DNA of 64,000 nt from Arthrobacter silviterrae (GTDB taxonomy: Bacteria > Actinomycetota > Actinomycetes > Actinomycetales > Micrococcaceae), in assembly GCF_011045165.1 (NCBI RefSeq), contig NZ_JAAKZI010000012.1, forward strand, positions 1-64,000, given 5' to 3'. The notes under the pieces were generated by a model. The model worked only from the letters and a program-made list of their open reading frames with translations, did no database searches and had not been told where the DNA came from. Made by a program: the position numbers and the translations under genes. Shown in pieces: positions 26,268 to 35,491 of the stretch (positions within the stretch are counted from its first letter, which is position 1; each line of letters starts with the position of its first letter).

Positions 26268-28289
26268 GTGACTTCATGGCTTGAGGCACTGCCGGCCTTC
26301 ACCCTGGCACTGTTGATCCTCGGCCTCCCCGGCGCCTGCGTGATGTTCACCCTCCGGCTCCGGGGGCTGGCGGCCCTGTGCCTGGCCCCGGCCGTCTCCG
26401 TCTCCATCATCGGCGTCAGCGCCATCGTGGCCCCGTGGCTCCACCTGGGCTGGGGCGCACCGGTGGTCCTGCTGGGGACGGCCATCGCGGCTGCCGGCGC
26501 CTACCTGGCCCGGCGTTTCATCCCCTACCTGTCCCCGGCAACGGCACCGGCACCGGCACCGGCACCGGCAGGGGGACGGAACCCCTCCCGCGACCCGCGC
26601 GGCACGGTGGGCGCCGCCGCGGCCGGGGTCCTGACAGCATTGGCCATCACCACGGTGCTGCTGGCCACCGCCGCCGCCAACCCGGAGCAGTTCACCCAGG
26701 GCTACGACTCCGTTTTCCACCTCAACGCCACCGAACACGCGGTCCAAACAGGCAACGCCTCCTCCTTCGCGATCTCCAGCTTCATCCTGCCCACCGTCAA
26801 ATCCGCGTTTTACCCGGGTGCCTGGCACGGACTCGCCAGCCTGCTGGTGATCCTCACCGGCATCAGCGTGCCCGCCGCCACAAACATCATGTGGCTGGCC
26901 GTGGCCGGGGTGGTCTGGCCGCTCAGTTGCGTATTCCTGGCACGGGTCCTCTTTGGCGACAGCCGCACAGTACTGGCGGCAACCGGCGCCCTCGCGGCCG
27001 CCTTCCCCGCCTTCCCGCTGCTCCTGCTGCAATACGGCTCCGCCTACCCCAATTCCCTGTCCAACGCTCTGGTCCCCGTGGGCATCGCCCTGGTCCTGCT
27101 TATCATCCGCCCCGCCGAGGGCCGCCTGCCCGGCCCGGCCATGGCCCTGGCCCTGGTGGTCCTCTTCCTCCCCGGCGCCATCACGGCCCAGCCCAACGGG
27201 GTGTTCAGCGTGCTCCTGGTGCTCACCCCCCTGCTGGCGGCCATGGTGTTCGGCTGGCTGCGCCGCAACTTTGCCCGCAGCCACCGCGCGGGCTGGACCA
27301 GGCTGGGCGCACTCGTGGCGGGCCTTGCCGCGGCCGGCGCCGCGCTGGCCCTCCTGCCGCAAATCCGCAGCCTGTTCAACTACACCAGCCCCGCATTCCT
27401 GCCATTCCCGCTGGCCCTGCTGCGCAACTTCACCAACGCCCCGGCCCCCATCTGGTTCCCGGCCGTGCTGCTGACCGCACTTGTCGTGCTGGGGACGTGG
27501 CGAGCCTTTACGGTGCACAAGCTGCGCTGGCTGCTGGGCGCCCTGGTGCTGGCGTCCTTCACCTACCCTCTGGCGGCCGGCACCAACCTGCCCCTGGCCA
27601 ACTCCCTGATGGCACCCTGGTGGGACAACCCCGAGCGCATCGCCGCCCTCCTCCCCCTGGTGGCGGTGCCCCTGGCCGCAGTCGGGCTGGCCTGGTGCCT
27701 GGACTACTTGACGGGCAGGTTCCCGGCCCGCCTCGCCTGGGCCGCCACAGGCAAAGGCAGGACGACGGCGGCAGCCGGGCTCGCCGTCGTCCTCGCCTTC
27801 TCCAATCCCGGGATGTGGCAAATGGCCGGTGCCGTGCGCACCGTCTACAACGTGCCTGCACAGCCGGACTCCCTGGCCCAGGTGGACGCGGATGAACTGT
27901 CGCTGATCCACCGTCTGGACCAGTTCACCACTCCCAAGGACGTGATCGCCAACAATCCCTATAACGGTTCAGCCCTGGCCATGGCGCTGGCCGGGCGGCA
28001 CATGCTGTTCCCGTACAGCTCCCAGGGAGACCTCAATCCCGACCTGTACACGCTGCGCTTTTGGCTGAACCGCGTGGGCGGCGACCAGCAGGTGTGTGCC
28101 GCCGCGAAGCGCCAGGGCGTCACCTACCTGCTCGATTTTGGCACCGATTACATCCCGGCTTTTGACAATCCCATGTCGCTTTATCCGGGAGTAACACTGG
28201 CCTCGGCGTCGGAGGGGTTCACGCTGGTGGCCAGGCAAGGCCACGCCGCACTGTATAAGCTCACCCTGTGCGGCGGCGTGCCCATGTAA
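26268..28289 (+). CDS. DUF6541 multi-pass membrane protein
   Basis: A 673-residue protein with roughly 12-14 hydrophobic helices and a C-terminal extracytoplasmic domain of about 150 residues (from LAQVDADELSLIHRLDQF). It matches the DUF6541 family of actinobacterial membrane proteins, whose arrangement resembles GT-C glycosyltransferases; the conserved GYDSVFHLNATEHAVQTG segment after the early helices would be the acidic active-site-like loop. A role in cell-surface glycopolymer synthesis is therefore likely but inferred. GTG start at 26268 behind AGGA. Residues about 92-101 are an AP dipeptide run from a GGCACC repeat. Confidence 0.75.
   Translation: MTSWLEALPAFTLALLILGLPGACVMFTLRLRGLAALCLAPAVSVSIIGVSAIVAPWLHLGWGAPVVLLGTAIAAAGAYLARRFIPYLSPATAPAPAPAPAGGRNPSRDPRGTVGAAAAGVLTALAITTVLLATAAANPEQFTQGYDSVFHLNATEHAVQTGNASSFAISSFILPTVKSAFYPGAWHGLASLLVILTGISVPAATNIMWLAVAGVVWPLSCVFLARVLFGDSRTVLAATGALAAAFPAFPLLLLQYGSAYPNSLSNALVPVGIALVLLIIRPAEGRLPGPAMALALVVLFLPGAITAQPNGVFSVLLVLTPLLAAMVFGWLRRNFARSHRAGWTRLGALVAGLAAAGAALALLPQIRSLFNYTSPAFLPFPLALLRNFTNAPAPIWFPAVLLTALVVLGTWRAFTVHKLRWLLGALVLASFTYPLAAGTNLPLANSLMAPWWDNPERIAALLPLVAVPLAAVGLAWCLDYLTGRFPARLAWAATGKGRTTAAAGLAVVLAFSNPGMWQMAGAVRTVYNVPAQPDSLAQVDADELSLIHRLDQFTTPKDVIANNPYNGSALAMALAGRHMLFPYSSQGDLNPDLYTLRFWLNRVGGDQQVCAAAKRQGVTYLLDFGTDYIPAFDNPMSLYPGVTLASASEGFTLVARQGHAALYKLTLCGGVPM
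26543..26566 (+). repeat. four tandem GGCACC hexamers inside the DUF6541 gene
   Basis: The repeat encodes an Ala-Pro run in a cytoplasmic linker. Length change by slippage would keep the frame. Confidence 0.7.
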
Positions 28290-28408
28290 TATGTGGTCCA
28301 TCTGCAGGAAGAAACATTCCATGGCTCGGGCTCCCATCGTTTCACCGTAGACATTAGAGTTGGATAAATGACTTGCTGTATCGGCAAGTTCCAAGGAGGA
28401 GCGCAACA

Positions 28409-29668
28409 GTGGGCAGCAGTTTTGGGGATCGACTAAGGCAGGAACGCTTGGACCGGCGCCTCACGCAGGCCGAGTTGGGCGGTTCGCTCTACTCATCCAG
28501 CTATATCTCCTTGCTCGAAAACGGCCGCCGCGAGCCCACCGTGGAAATCATCAAGCAGCTTGCCCGGCAGCTGCAGCTGGCGCCGCACTCCATTGAAGAG
28601 TGGGTCCGGCCCGTCTCCACGGAAGAGACCGAATACCTGCAAGCGTCCCTCTACGCCCGGCAGTGCTGGGACACCCGCGACTACTCCACAGCCGCATCCA
28701 ACGCCGCCATCGCCGCCGAAAAGGCCATCGCCAGCCGCGACTCCGTGACCTGGTGGAACATGACGTACCTGCAGGCCAGCGCCCTGATGCGCAATGTTGA
28801 GTGTGAGTCGGCCCTGACCGTGCTGCACCGACTGTTGGCGAACCCGCTGACAGCCAGCAGCGATTCACTGGCACTGCGCACGCGCCAGGTCATGGCTGCC
28901 GCGCTGCTTGGCCTTGGCCGGCTCCCCGAGGCCATCGAGCAGGCCACCATGGCCGTGGAAATAGGGTCCGGGGACACCGAGGAGGAGTACTCCTCCTACC
29001 TGACGGCCCTGCAAACCCTGATCGGCGCCCTGACCGAGGCCGGCCGCCTGGATGACGCCTGGGAGCACTGCCTGACCCTGGCCGCTGCCATTACCGATTC
29101 CACGCCCGCACAGATGGCCGGGGAAATGCACTGGGTGATCGGCAATGTGGCCTTCATCCGCCAGGATGTCAGCAACGGCCTGAACCACCATGCCAAGGCC
29201 AGCCGCCTGCTCTCCCCCACCCAGGATTTGGCCCGCTGGGCCCAGTTCAACAAGTCCACGGCGTGGGTGCGGCTCGCTGCCGGCGTGGTGGAACCTGCCA
29301 CCCTCCAGGCCATTGAGCGCAGTGAACTGGCCCATTCGGTGGTGGGGGCAACGGGAGCTGAAGCCATGGAGCTGACGCTGCTGCGGGCCCGCTGGAACTA
29401 CCTGACAGGCGACACCGCCCACGCCCTGGCGCTCATTGAGGCCCTGGGCCCGGAGCGGTCCACACTGCCAAGCCACATTGCCGGTGACACGGCGCTCCTG
29501 CTGGGCCAGGTCCTGCAGGCCGAGGGCCGCCCGGAGGACGCCCTTCAGGCGTTCCGGGAAGCCCGGGAACTGGCCTTGCAGGCCGGCGCCGCGGACAGGG
29601 TGGCCCAGGCGGAGGCGGGCATCAAGGACACTGAATCGCCCCGCGACCTCGGCGCCGTCCAGCGCTAA
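28409..29668 (+). CDS. XRE-family regulator with TPR domain
   Basis: A 419-residue protein. Residues 3-60 form a helix-turn-helix of the XRE type (FGDRLRQERLDRRLTQAELG, then SLYSSSYISLLENGRREPT). The remainder is all-helical with tetratricopeptide-like pairs, for example WNMTYLQASALMRNVECESA and AGDTALLLGQVLQAEGRPED. This layout is shared with peptide- or ligand-responsive regulators. The GTG at 28409 is chosen because AAGGAGG lies just upstream, although the frame is open from an earlier TTG. Its stop shares bases with the convergent purC stop (CTAA). Target genes unknown. Confidence 0.82.
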   Translation: MGSSFGDRLRQERLDRRLTQAELGGSLYSSSYISLLENGRREPTVEIIKQLARQLQLAPHSIEEWVRPVSTEETEYLQASLYARQCWDTRDYSTAASNAAIAAEKAIASRDSVTWWNMTYLQASALMRNVECESALTVLHRLLANPLTASSDSLALRTRQVMAAALLGLGRLPEAIEQATMAVEIGSGDTEEEYSSYLTALQTLIGALTEAGRLDDAWEHCLTLAAAITDSTPAQMAGEMHWVIGNVAFIRQDVSNGLNHHAKASRLLSPTQDLARWAQFNKSTAWVRLAAGVVEPATLQAIERSELAHSVVGATGAEAMELTLLRARWNYLTGDTAHALALIEALGPERSTLPSHIAGDTALLLGQVLQAEGRPEDALQAFREARELALQAGAADRVAQAEAGIKDTESPRDLGAVQR

Positions 29669-30591
29669 ATGAACTTCTTCCCGGTCAGCCGTTCGTAGGC
29701 GTCCACGTAACGCTCCCGGGTGCGCGCAATGACCTCCGCGGGCAGCGCGGGCGGCGGCGTGTCCGACTTCCGGTCCCAGCCGGAGGCGTCGCTGGCGAGC
29801 CAGTCGCGCACGTATTGCTTGTCAAAGCTGGGCTGCGCCTTGCCCGGTTCCCACAGCCCGGCGTCCCAGAACCGTGAGGAATCAGGGGTGAGCACCTCGT
29901 CGCCCAGGGTGATGGTGCCCGTAGCCGGGTCGGTGCCAAATTCCACTTTCGTGTCCGCCAGGATGATGCCGCGCTCCCGGGCAATCTCCTCCGCACGCGA
30001 GTAAATCCCCAGCGTCAGTTCCCGCAGGGCCCGGGCATTGTCCGCCCCCACCGTGCCCACCATGGTGTCAAAGGTGATGTTTTCGTCATGCGTGCCAACC
30101 TCCGCCTTGGCCGACGGCGTGAAAATGGGCTCCGCCAGGCGCGATCCGTCACCCAGGCCGTCCGGCAGCGGCAAGCCGCACACTGTCTTCGACGCGCGGT
30201 ACTCCAACAGTCCCGAGCCCGTCAGGTAGCCCCGGGCGATGCACTCGATGGGGAACATCTCGAGCTTCCGGCACACCATGGCACGCCCCTCCACCGCGGC
30301 CGGCACGCCTTCCTCCACCGTGGTCGCAACGAGGTGGTTGGGTACGTCAAGCTGCTCAAACCACCACAGGCTCAGCTGCGTCAGGATCCGGCCCTTGTCC
30401 GGAATCTCGCTGGCCAGGATGAAGTCAAAGGCACTGATCCTGTCGCTGGCCACCACCAGGACCACGTCGCTGCGCCCGGCGAACGGCCCGGAGCCCACAG
30501 CCGGCGTATAGAGGTCGCGGACCTTGCCGGAGTAGACGTGTTCCCAGCCGGGCAGGGAGGGGGCAGTGCTGCTTGCTGCTGCTGAAGCCAT
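29665..30591 (-). CDS. purC: phosphoribosylaminoimidazole-succinocarboxamide synthase
   Basis: A 308-residue SAICAR synthetase, step 8 of de novo purine synthesis (CAIR plus aspartate and ATP). It shows the N-terminal HVYSGKVRDLYTP, VASDRISAFDFILASEIPDKG nucleotide/substrate motifs (quoted region about residues 48-68) and IECIARGYLTGSG. It follows purD by 15 nt on the same strand, forming a small pur operon. The stop codon TAG shares three bases with the convergent XRE gene's TAA. Confidence 0.96.
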   Translation of the reverse strand: MASAAASSTAPSLPGWEHVYSGKVRDLYTPAVGSGPFAGRSDVVLVVASDRISAFDFILASEIPDKGRILTQLSLWWFEQLDVPNHLVATTVEEGVPAAVEGRAMVCRKLEMFPIECIARGYLTGSGLLEYRASKTVCGLPLPDGLGDGSRLAEPIFTPSAKAEVGTHDENITFDTMVGTVGADNARALRELTLGIYSRAEEIARERGIILADTKVEFGTDPATGTITLGDEVLTPDSSRFWDAGLWEPGKAQPSFDKQYVRDWLASDASGWDRKSDTPPPALPAEVIARTRERYVDAYERLTGKKFI

Positions 30592-30606
30592 GATGATGTT
30601 TTGTCC

Positions 30607-31899
30607 TTATGCCTTGGGGGCGGGAACCGCCACGGTGATTTCGCCACGCGCTGCCTTGGCCGCAATGTCCGTGCGGTACTGGCCGCCCTCCAGCGAAATT
30701 TGCTCCATGCCGGCGTACGCCTTTTCGCGGGCATCTTCCAGGTCCGCGCCCAGGCCCACCACCGCCAATACCCGCCCTCCGGCACTGACCACGCTGCCGT
30801 CGTCGTCCATGGCCGTGCCGGCGTGCAGCACGTGGACGCCCTCCAGCCGGTTCGCCTTCTTCAGGCCCCGGATCCTGTCCCCGGTGCGCGGGGTGTCGGG
30901 GTAGTTCTCACTGGCCAGCACGACGGCGACTGCCGTCTCAGGTGCCCAGCGCAGCTCGTCGATGTCCTCCAGCTGCCCCTTCGCCGCCGCCATGAGCACG
31001 CCGCCAAGGGGAGTCTTGAGGCGGGCCAGGACGGCCTGCGTTTCCGGGTCGCCAAAACGGGCGTTGAATTCGATGACGCGGGTGCCGCGGCTGGTCAGGG
31101 CCAGGCCGCAGTAGAGCACGCCGGTAAAGGGGGTGCCCCGGTGGGCCATCTCGTCAATGGTGGGCTGGGCCACGCGGTCGATGACGTCCTGCACCAGGTT
31201 GGCCGGCACCCATTCCAGCGGCGAGTAGGCGCCCATGCCACCGGTGTTGGGGCCTTCGTCGCCGTCGAAGATGCGCTTGAAGTCCTGCGCCGGGGCCAGG
31301 GGCACCACGGTGCGGCCGTCGGCCAGGACAAACAGGGAAACTTCGGGACCGTCAAGGAATTCCTCAATGACCACGGTGCCGCCCACGTCAAAGCAGGACT
31401 GGGCGTGGGTCAGGGCTTCCTCGCGGTCGCTGGTGACCACCACGCCCTTGCCGGCCGCCAGGCCGTCGTCCTTGACAACGTAGGGCGCACCAAAGGCATC
31501 CAGCGCATCCGCAGCTTCCGCGGCGTTGGTGGCCACGCGGGCCATGGCCGTGGGGACCTGGGCCTCCGCCATGACGGTCTTGGCAAAGGCCTTCGACGCT
31601 TCGAGCTGGGCGGCTTCCCGGCTGGGGCCAAACACCGGAATTCCGGCCGCAGTGAGCGCATCAGACACGCCCGCAGCCAGCGGGGCCTCGGGGCCCACCA
31701 CCACCAGGTCGCTCTCCAGCTTTAGTGCAAGGGCTGTCACGGCTGCGGGGTTGTTGGCGTCGATGGCGTGCGTGGGCACAATCTCGGCGATGCCAGCGTT
31801 GCCGGGGGCCGCATGGACCTCCGTGACATTCGGGTCACGCAAGAGGGAGCGGACAATGGCATGTTCGCGGCCGCCGGGGCCAATCACTAGTACCTTCAC
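30607..31899 (-). CDS. purD: phosphoribosylamine--glycine ligase
   Basis: A 430-residue GAR synthetase, step 2 of purine synthesis. The N-terminal MKVLVIGPGGREHAIV, the ATP-grasp core (PYVVKDDGLAAGKGVVV, VVIEEFLDGPEVSLF) and the GGMGAYSP motif are all present. The ATG lies at 31899. It heads the purD-purC pair, while purF and purM lie 6 kb away on the other strand. No PurR box or riboswitch was recognised in the 270 nt upstream. Confidence 0.96.
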   Translation of the reverse strand: MKVLVIGPGGREHAIVRSLLRDPNVTEVHAAPGNAGIAEIVPTHAIDANNPAAVTALALKLESDLVVVGPEAPLAAGVSDALTAAGIPVFGPSREAAQLEASKAFAKTVMAEAQVPTAMARVATNAAEAADALDAFGAPYVVKDDGLAAGKGVVVTSDREEALTHAQSCFDVGGTVVIEEFLDGPEVSLFVLADGRTVVPLAPAQDFKRIFDGDEGPNTGGMGAYSPLEWVPANLVQDVIDRVAQPTIDEMAHRGTPFTGVLYCGLALTSRGTRVIEFNARFGDPETQAVLARLKTPLGGVLMAAAKGQLEDIDELRWAPETAVAVVLASENYPDTPRTGDRIRGLKKANRLEGVHVLHAGTAMDDDGSVVSAGGRVLAVVGLGADLEDAREKAYAGMEQISLEGGQYRTDIAAKAARGEITVAVPAPKA

Positions 31900-32169
31900 G
31901 ATTCAAGGGTACAAGGCCCCGCAACCACTTCCGCAACGCTTTAGCCGGGCCAGTGGCGGCGGACACATTTCGCCCGGAGTGTCAATGGGCAGGACTCCAC
32001 GTCCTGATTCTGCGGTTTCTCCCGAAACATGCGGTTTGCCCCTTGCGGCCCGGTTTTTCGACTTGCTAGCGTCAATGGTGGGCTGGCCCGGATCTTTTTC
32101 GGGTGCCGGCGCCGGGTTCACCACCGGTTTGCACCCGTGACAGGCATTGGCTCCACCAGGGGGATATTC

Positions 32170-34734
32170 ATGCAGGCATCCACACGCGCCCTTCTTAGGC
32201 GCGGAGGCGCGGCCTGTGCCGCAGCCGCCGTTTTCATGGCCGGCACGTTTGCGGCCGGCGCCGCAAACGCCGCCCCTCAACCCGAGCCGCCAGCCGCACC
32301 AACAATGTCGGCAGGCTCGGCAACGGCAGGCGCAACGCCGCCCGGCACCGCCAGTGCGCCAGCCACCGCGCCAGCCGCATCCGGCACTGAACTGCCCGGC
32401 GGCCTCGCTGAGGCGCTCAAGCGCGATCTTGGCATGACGGTTGAGGAATTCAAGGCCCAGGGCGAGCTTGCCGCCAAGGCCGCGGATGTCCAGGCCGAGG
32501 TTTCCACGGTGGATCCCGCCGCCGTGGTTTCGGTGTCCGGGGGCGGCATCACCGTCCAGACAACGGCCACCGACGTTGCCAGGCAAGCCGCCGGAGCCAC
32601 CAAGGTGACGGTGAAGGCCACCCCGTCGGCACTGGGACCCGCCAAGGTGGACGCCGCCAGCGTGGATGCGCTGTTCAACGACTACGTCAAGACGTTTGGT
32701 GCCAGGAACCTGCTTTCGGTGGCCCAGAACATTAGCGGCGATTTTGTTATTCGCACGGGCGACCTCAAGTCCCCCGCCACGCCCACAGCGTCCCCGCGCG
32801 CGTTTGCCAGGGCAATGCCGTCCGTCACGGAATTCGCCGCCAAATACGGAAACGTGGTGGTTGTAGACGCCACGGGCCCCGGAACAGCGCACTACGCGGT
32901 GGGCGACCCTTTCGACATGGTCAACGGCGAGGGCTACTACACCTCTGATGACAGCAACGGGCACGGCGGGCTCTGCAGCATCGGCTGGAACGGCTTCAAC
33001 ATGGCGGGCGCGCCCGCCGTCATCTCCGCAGGCCACTGCACCTCCGACGGCGCCACGACGGTGGCGGCCTTGACGAACCCGGCGAATGAAAATGTGACGA
33101 CCAACAGCTTCAACACCGCATCCCTGTTGACCCCCCTCGGCAGGGTCGGCTTCTCACAATTCGGCGGCCCAAACAACAGCTTCACCACGTCAGACCTGTT
33201 GGGCAACCCCGCTTCAAACATCGGCACCGACGTCTCCGTCATCAACGAAATCGCCGGCAACCTCACCCAGCTCCCCGCCGTGGCCAAGTGGACCGGGGCA
33301 AAATCCTGGGTTCCCACGGCTCCCCAACAAATTTCCGCCGACACCGTCCATGTCACGGGCGTCGGCGATGCGGTTCTCGGGGCAAAAATCTGCAAGTCCG
33401 GCCGCACTACGGGCTGGACCTGCGGAACCGTGGACGAAAAGGGCGCGTATGTCATCCAGGGGATCAACGCCCCGTCGCCCGTCAACCCGGGCGGCAACCC
33501 CAACGACCTGCGCGCTGTCCGCGGCTTTGCCTCCATCGGCAACCTGCGCAGCGACCACGGCGACTCCGGCGGCCCCGTTATTGCAGGCACCACGGCGGTG
33601 GGCATCACCAGCGCCGGCGGCACCATGGACGACGGCACCACCGTTGCGATTACAGCCGACATCAGGCCGGCCCTGGCCGCCACCAACGGCTACACCGTCA
33701 AGATCTTTCTGGGCACACCTGCGGTGACCACCAAGGGCACCGTGTACCGCGAGGCAACCATCAGCGGCGCCGTGGCGGACGCCCCTGCGGGCACGCTGGT
33801 TGACGTCACGATCGACGGCGTCAAGTCCGCGCCTGCGCCCACTGTTGCCGCCAACGGCACGTGGTCAGTGAAGGCACCGAACAAGTTCGGCACCTTCGCC
33901 ATCACGGCCCAGGCGAGGAACGGCTACAGCACCTCGGCAACCGCCACGGCGTCCATTCAGGTCATCAAGGCGACCCTGGCCGCCCCCGCGTTCACCGCCC
34001 CGGCCCTGAACGGCTCCGCCACGGTCCCCGTCTCCGCCATCACGGGCACCGGCAAGGCCGGCGCCACCGTGACTCTGTCCGGCGACGTCACTGGTACCGC
34101 CGTGGTTGCTGCAAACGGCACGTGGAGTGTGGCAGTGGCACCGGCGTTGGAGATCGGCAGCTACACCGTCACGGCACAGCAGACCCTGGCCGATTGGAAT
34201 GACTCCCCGGCCGCCACCAGCAAGTTCACGGTGGTGCCGGCCGCTCCGGCCGTCACCTCACCGAGCCAGGGCCAGCAGTTCCCTTATGACCAGGGCCCCG
34301 TTACCGTTTCGGGCACCAACACCCCCGGCGCCACGGTCAAGGTGACCATTAATGGCCAGCAATATGACGCCACGGTTGACGGCTCCACGTGGAGCATCAC
34401 GTTCAGCCAGAAGTTTGCCAGCGGCAACTACAGCCTCTCGGCAGTCCAGACCCTCAATGGCCAGTCCTCCCCGGCGGGCAAGGCTGACTTCGTGGTGCTG
34501 GCCAAGCCCACGCCTCCGGCTACGCAGAAGCCCGCACCCACCACGCCAGGTGCCACCACCCCGGCCTCCCCCGCCGCTCCGGGCGCAGCCGGCGGGGTGG
34601 ACCCCTCCAACAACGGCGGCCTGGCCAACACGGGTGCCTCCAGCGCCCTGCTGCCACTGGGCGCCGCAGGGAGCCTGCTGGTGCTCGGAGGGGCTGCGTT
34701 CCTGCTGTTCCGCCGCCGCAAATCCGCGCACTAA
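32170..34734 (+). CDS. secreted, wall-anchored S1 family serine protease
   Basis: An 854-residue multidomain exoenzyme. In order: signal peptide (cleavage near AANA-AP, residue 34), a propeptide starting LKRDLGMTVEEFKAQ, a chymotrypsin/alpha-lytic-type protease domain with His in ISAGHCTSDG (about 285), Asp in NIGTDVSV (about 352) and Ser in GDSGGP (about 464), two or three Ig-like repeats (about 525-780), a Pro/Thr/Ala linker, and a sorting signal LANTG (about 818) with a hydrophobic helix and RRRK tail. LAxTG signals are used by class E sortases. The ATG at 32170 follows AGGGGG; the frame is open upstream without a signal peptide. Confidence 0.88.
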   Translation: MQASTRALLRRGGAACAAAAVFMAGTFAAGAANAAPQPEPPAAPTMSAGSATAGATPPGTASAPATAPAASGTELPGGLAEALKRDLGMTVEEFKAQGELAAKAADVQAEVSTVDPAAVVSVSGGGITVQTTATDVARQAAGATKVTVKATPSALGPAKVDAASVDALFNDYVKTFGARNLLSVAQNISGDFVIRTGDLKSPATPTASPRAFARAMPSVTEFAAKYGNVVVVDATGPGTAHYAVGDPFDMVNGEGYYTSDDSNGHGGLCSIGWNGFNMAGAPAVISAGHCTSDGATTVAALTNPANENVTTNSFNTASLLTPLGRVGFSQFGGPNNSFTTSDLLGNPASNIGTDVSVINEIAGNLTQLPAVAKWTGAKSWVPTAPQQISADTVHVTGVGDAVLGAKICKSGRTTGWTCGTVDEKGAYVIQGINAPSPVNPGGNPNDLRAVRGFASIGNLRSDHGDSGGPVIAGTTAVGITSAGGTMDDGTTVAITADIRPALAATNGYTVKIFLGTPAVTTKGTVYREATISGAVADAPAGTLVDVTIDGVKSAPAPTVAANGTWSVKAPNKFGTFAITAQARNGYSTSATATASIQVIKATLAAPAFTAPALNGSATVPVSAITGTGKAGATVTLSGDVTGTAVVAANGTWSVAVAPALEIGSYTVTAQQTLADWNDSPAATSKFTVVPAAPAVTSPSQGQQFPYDQGPVTVSGTNTPGATVKVTINGQQYDATVDGSTWSITFSQKFASGNYSLSAVQTLNGQSSPAGKADFVVLAKPTPPATQKPAPTTPGATTPASPAAPGAAGGVDPSNNGGLANTGASSALLPLGAAGSLLVLGGAAFLLFRRRKSAH

Positions 34735-34771
34735 CGGCAAAGCCATAGGCTGTAACACATAACCAGTAAGG

Positions 34772-34804
34772 AGTGGGTCCCGTTCATCACGAATGGGACC
34801 CACT
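34772..34804 (+). terminator. hairpin between the protease and the prodomain-like lipoprotein
   Basis: AGTGGGTCCC pairs with GGGACCCACT, extended inward by GTTC/GAAT. It should limit transcription from the protease into the next gene. Confidence 0.65.
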
Positions 34805-34857
34805 TGCCATTTCGCCCTCTTTTCACCCCGGCGGTCCGCACGAAGGCAGGAGCAACA

Positions 34858-35487
34858 ATGACGAGCAGCAGACTGGCCGCCCTGGCCATGGCGGCCTCAA
34901 TGACCGGCGTCCTGGGCATGGCGGCCTGCGGACAAGGCAGCGCCCCGGGAACCCAGAGTCCGGGAGAGCAGGCATCGGCGGGAACAGTGCCAAGCTCCGC
35001 CGCCACAAGCTCCACCGCCACAAGCCCCTCCGCTGCAAGCACCGCGGGTTCCGCCACCACGCCCGGCGCCGCGGAGACCACTGCGCTGCTCCAGCTCAAT
35101 GACTCCTTGAAGACCCGGCTGGGCGCCGCCTACGCGGATGCCTGGATTGAGGGCAACAAGCTCCACGTTGCCGTCACCACGAAGGATGCCGAAACCATTG
35201 CCGCCAGCGCCGGGGCCATCCCTACCCTGGTCACCATCAATGCCGCGGAACTGGAAAAGGCGGTGGAGGCCGTGGCCGCCTGGCAAACCCGGCTTCCCGG
35301 GGCGCAAGGTGCGGCGATCCACAGGATCATTCCGGACGGGCGGACAGGCACCGTCACCATCTATGTGGCCCCGGCACAATTGGCCGCCGTCGCCCGGGCC
35401 GCGGCTGCAGACAAGCCCACCGGCTCCGTCCCCCTCCTCCTCAAGGAATCCACCGGCATTCCCACTCCTTCCCAGCCGCTAGGATGA
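34858..35487 (+). CDS. lipoprotein resembling a free-standing alpha-lytic-protease prodomain
   Basis: A 209-residue protein with a signal peptide and lipobox MAAC (residues 18-21), then a low-complexity Ser/Thr/Ala linker to about residue 75. The folded part (LQLNDSLKTRLGAAYADAWI, GNKLHVAVTTKDAETIAASAG, LVTINAAELEKAVEAVAAW) has the strand-helix pattern and wording of the prodomains of alpha-lytic protease and streptogrisins, but no protease domain follows. The adjacent S1 protease suggests a trans-acting folding helper or inhibitor; this is inference. ATG 34858 has GGCAGGAG upstream. Confidence 0.65.
   Translation: MTSSRLAALAMAASMTGVLGMAACGQGSAPGTQSPGEQASAGTVPSSAATSSTATSPSAASTAGSATTPGAAETTALLQLNDSLKTRLGAAYADAWIEGNKLHVAVTTKDAETIAASAGAIPTLVTINAAELEKAVEAVAAWQTRLPGAQGAAIHRIIPDGRTGTVTIYVAPAQLAAVARAAAADKPTGSVPLLLKESTGIPTPSQPLG
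35480..35485 (+). promoter_or_regulatory. leaderless -10 element of the asparaginase gene
   Basis: TAGGAT overlaps the stop of the upstream lipoprotein gene and lies 6 nt before the asparaginase ATG. Confidence 0.5.
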
Positions 35488-35491
35488 CAGC

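Noticed and set aside
26274-27911. Long minus-strand frame (545 codons) opposite the DUF6541 gene
   Set aside because: Its product is a His/Gly/Gln-rich sequence typical of the antisense of GC-rich membrane genes; no ribosome site or family.
31903-33036. Minus-strand frame of 377 codons upstream of purD
   Set aside because: It is antisense to the S1 protease gene and codes for a Gly/Arg/His/Cys-rich product without family resemblance.
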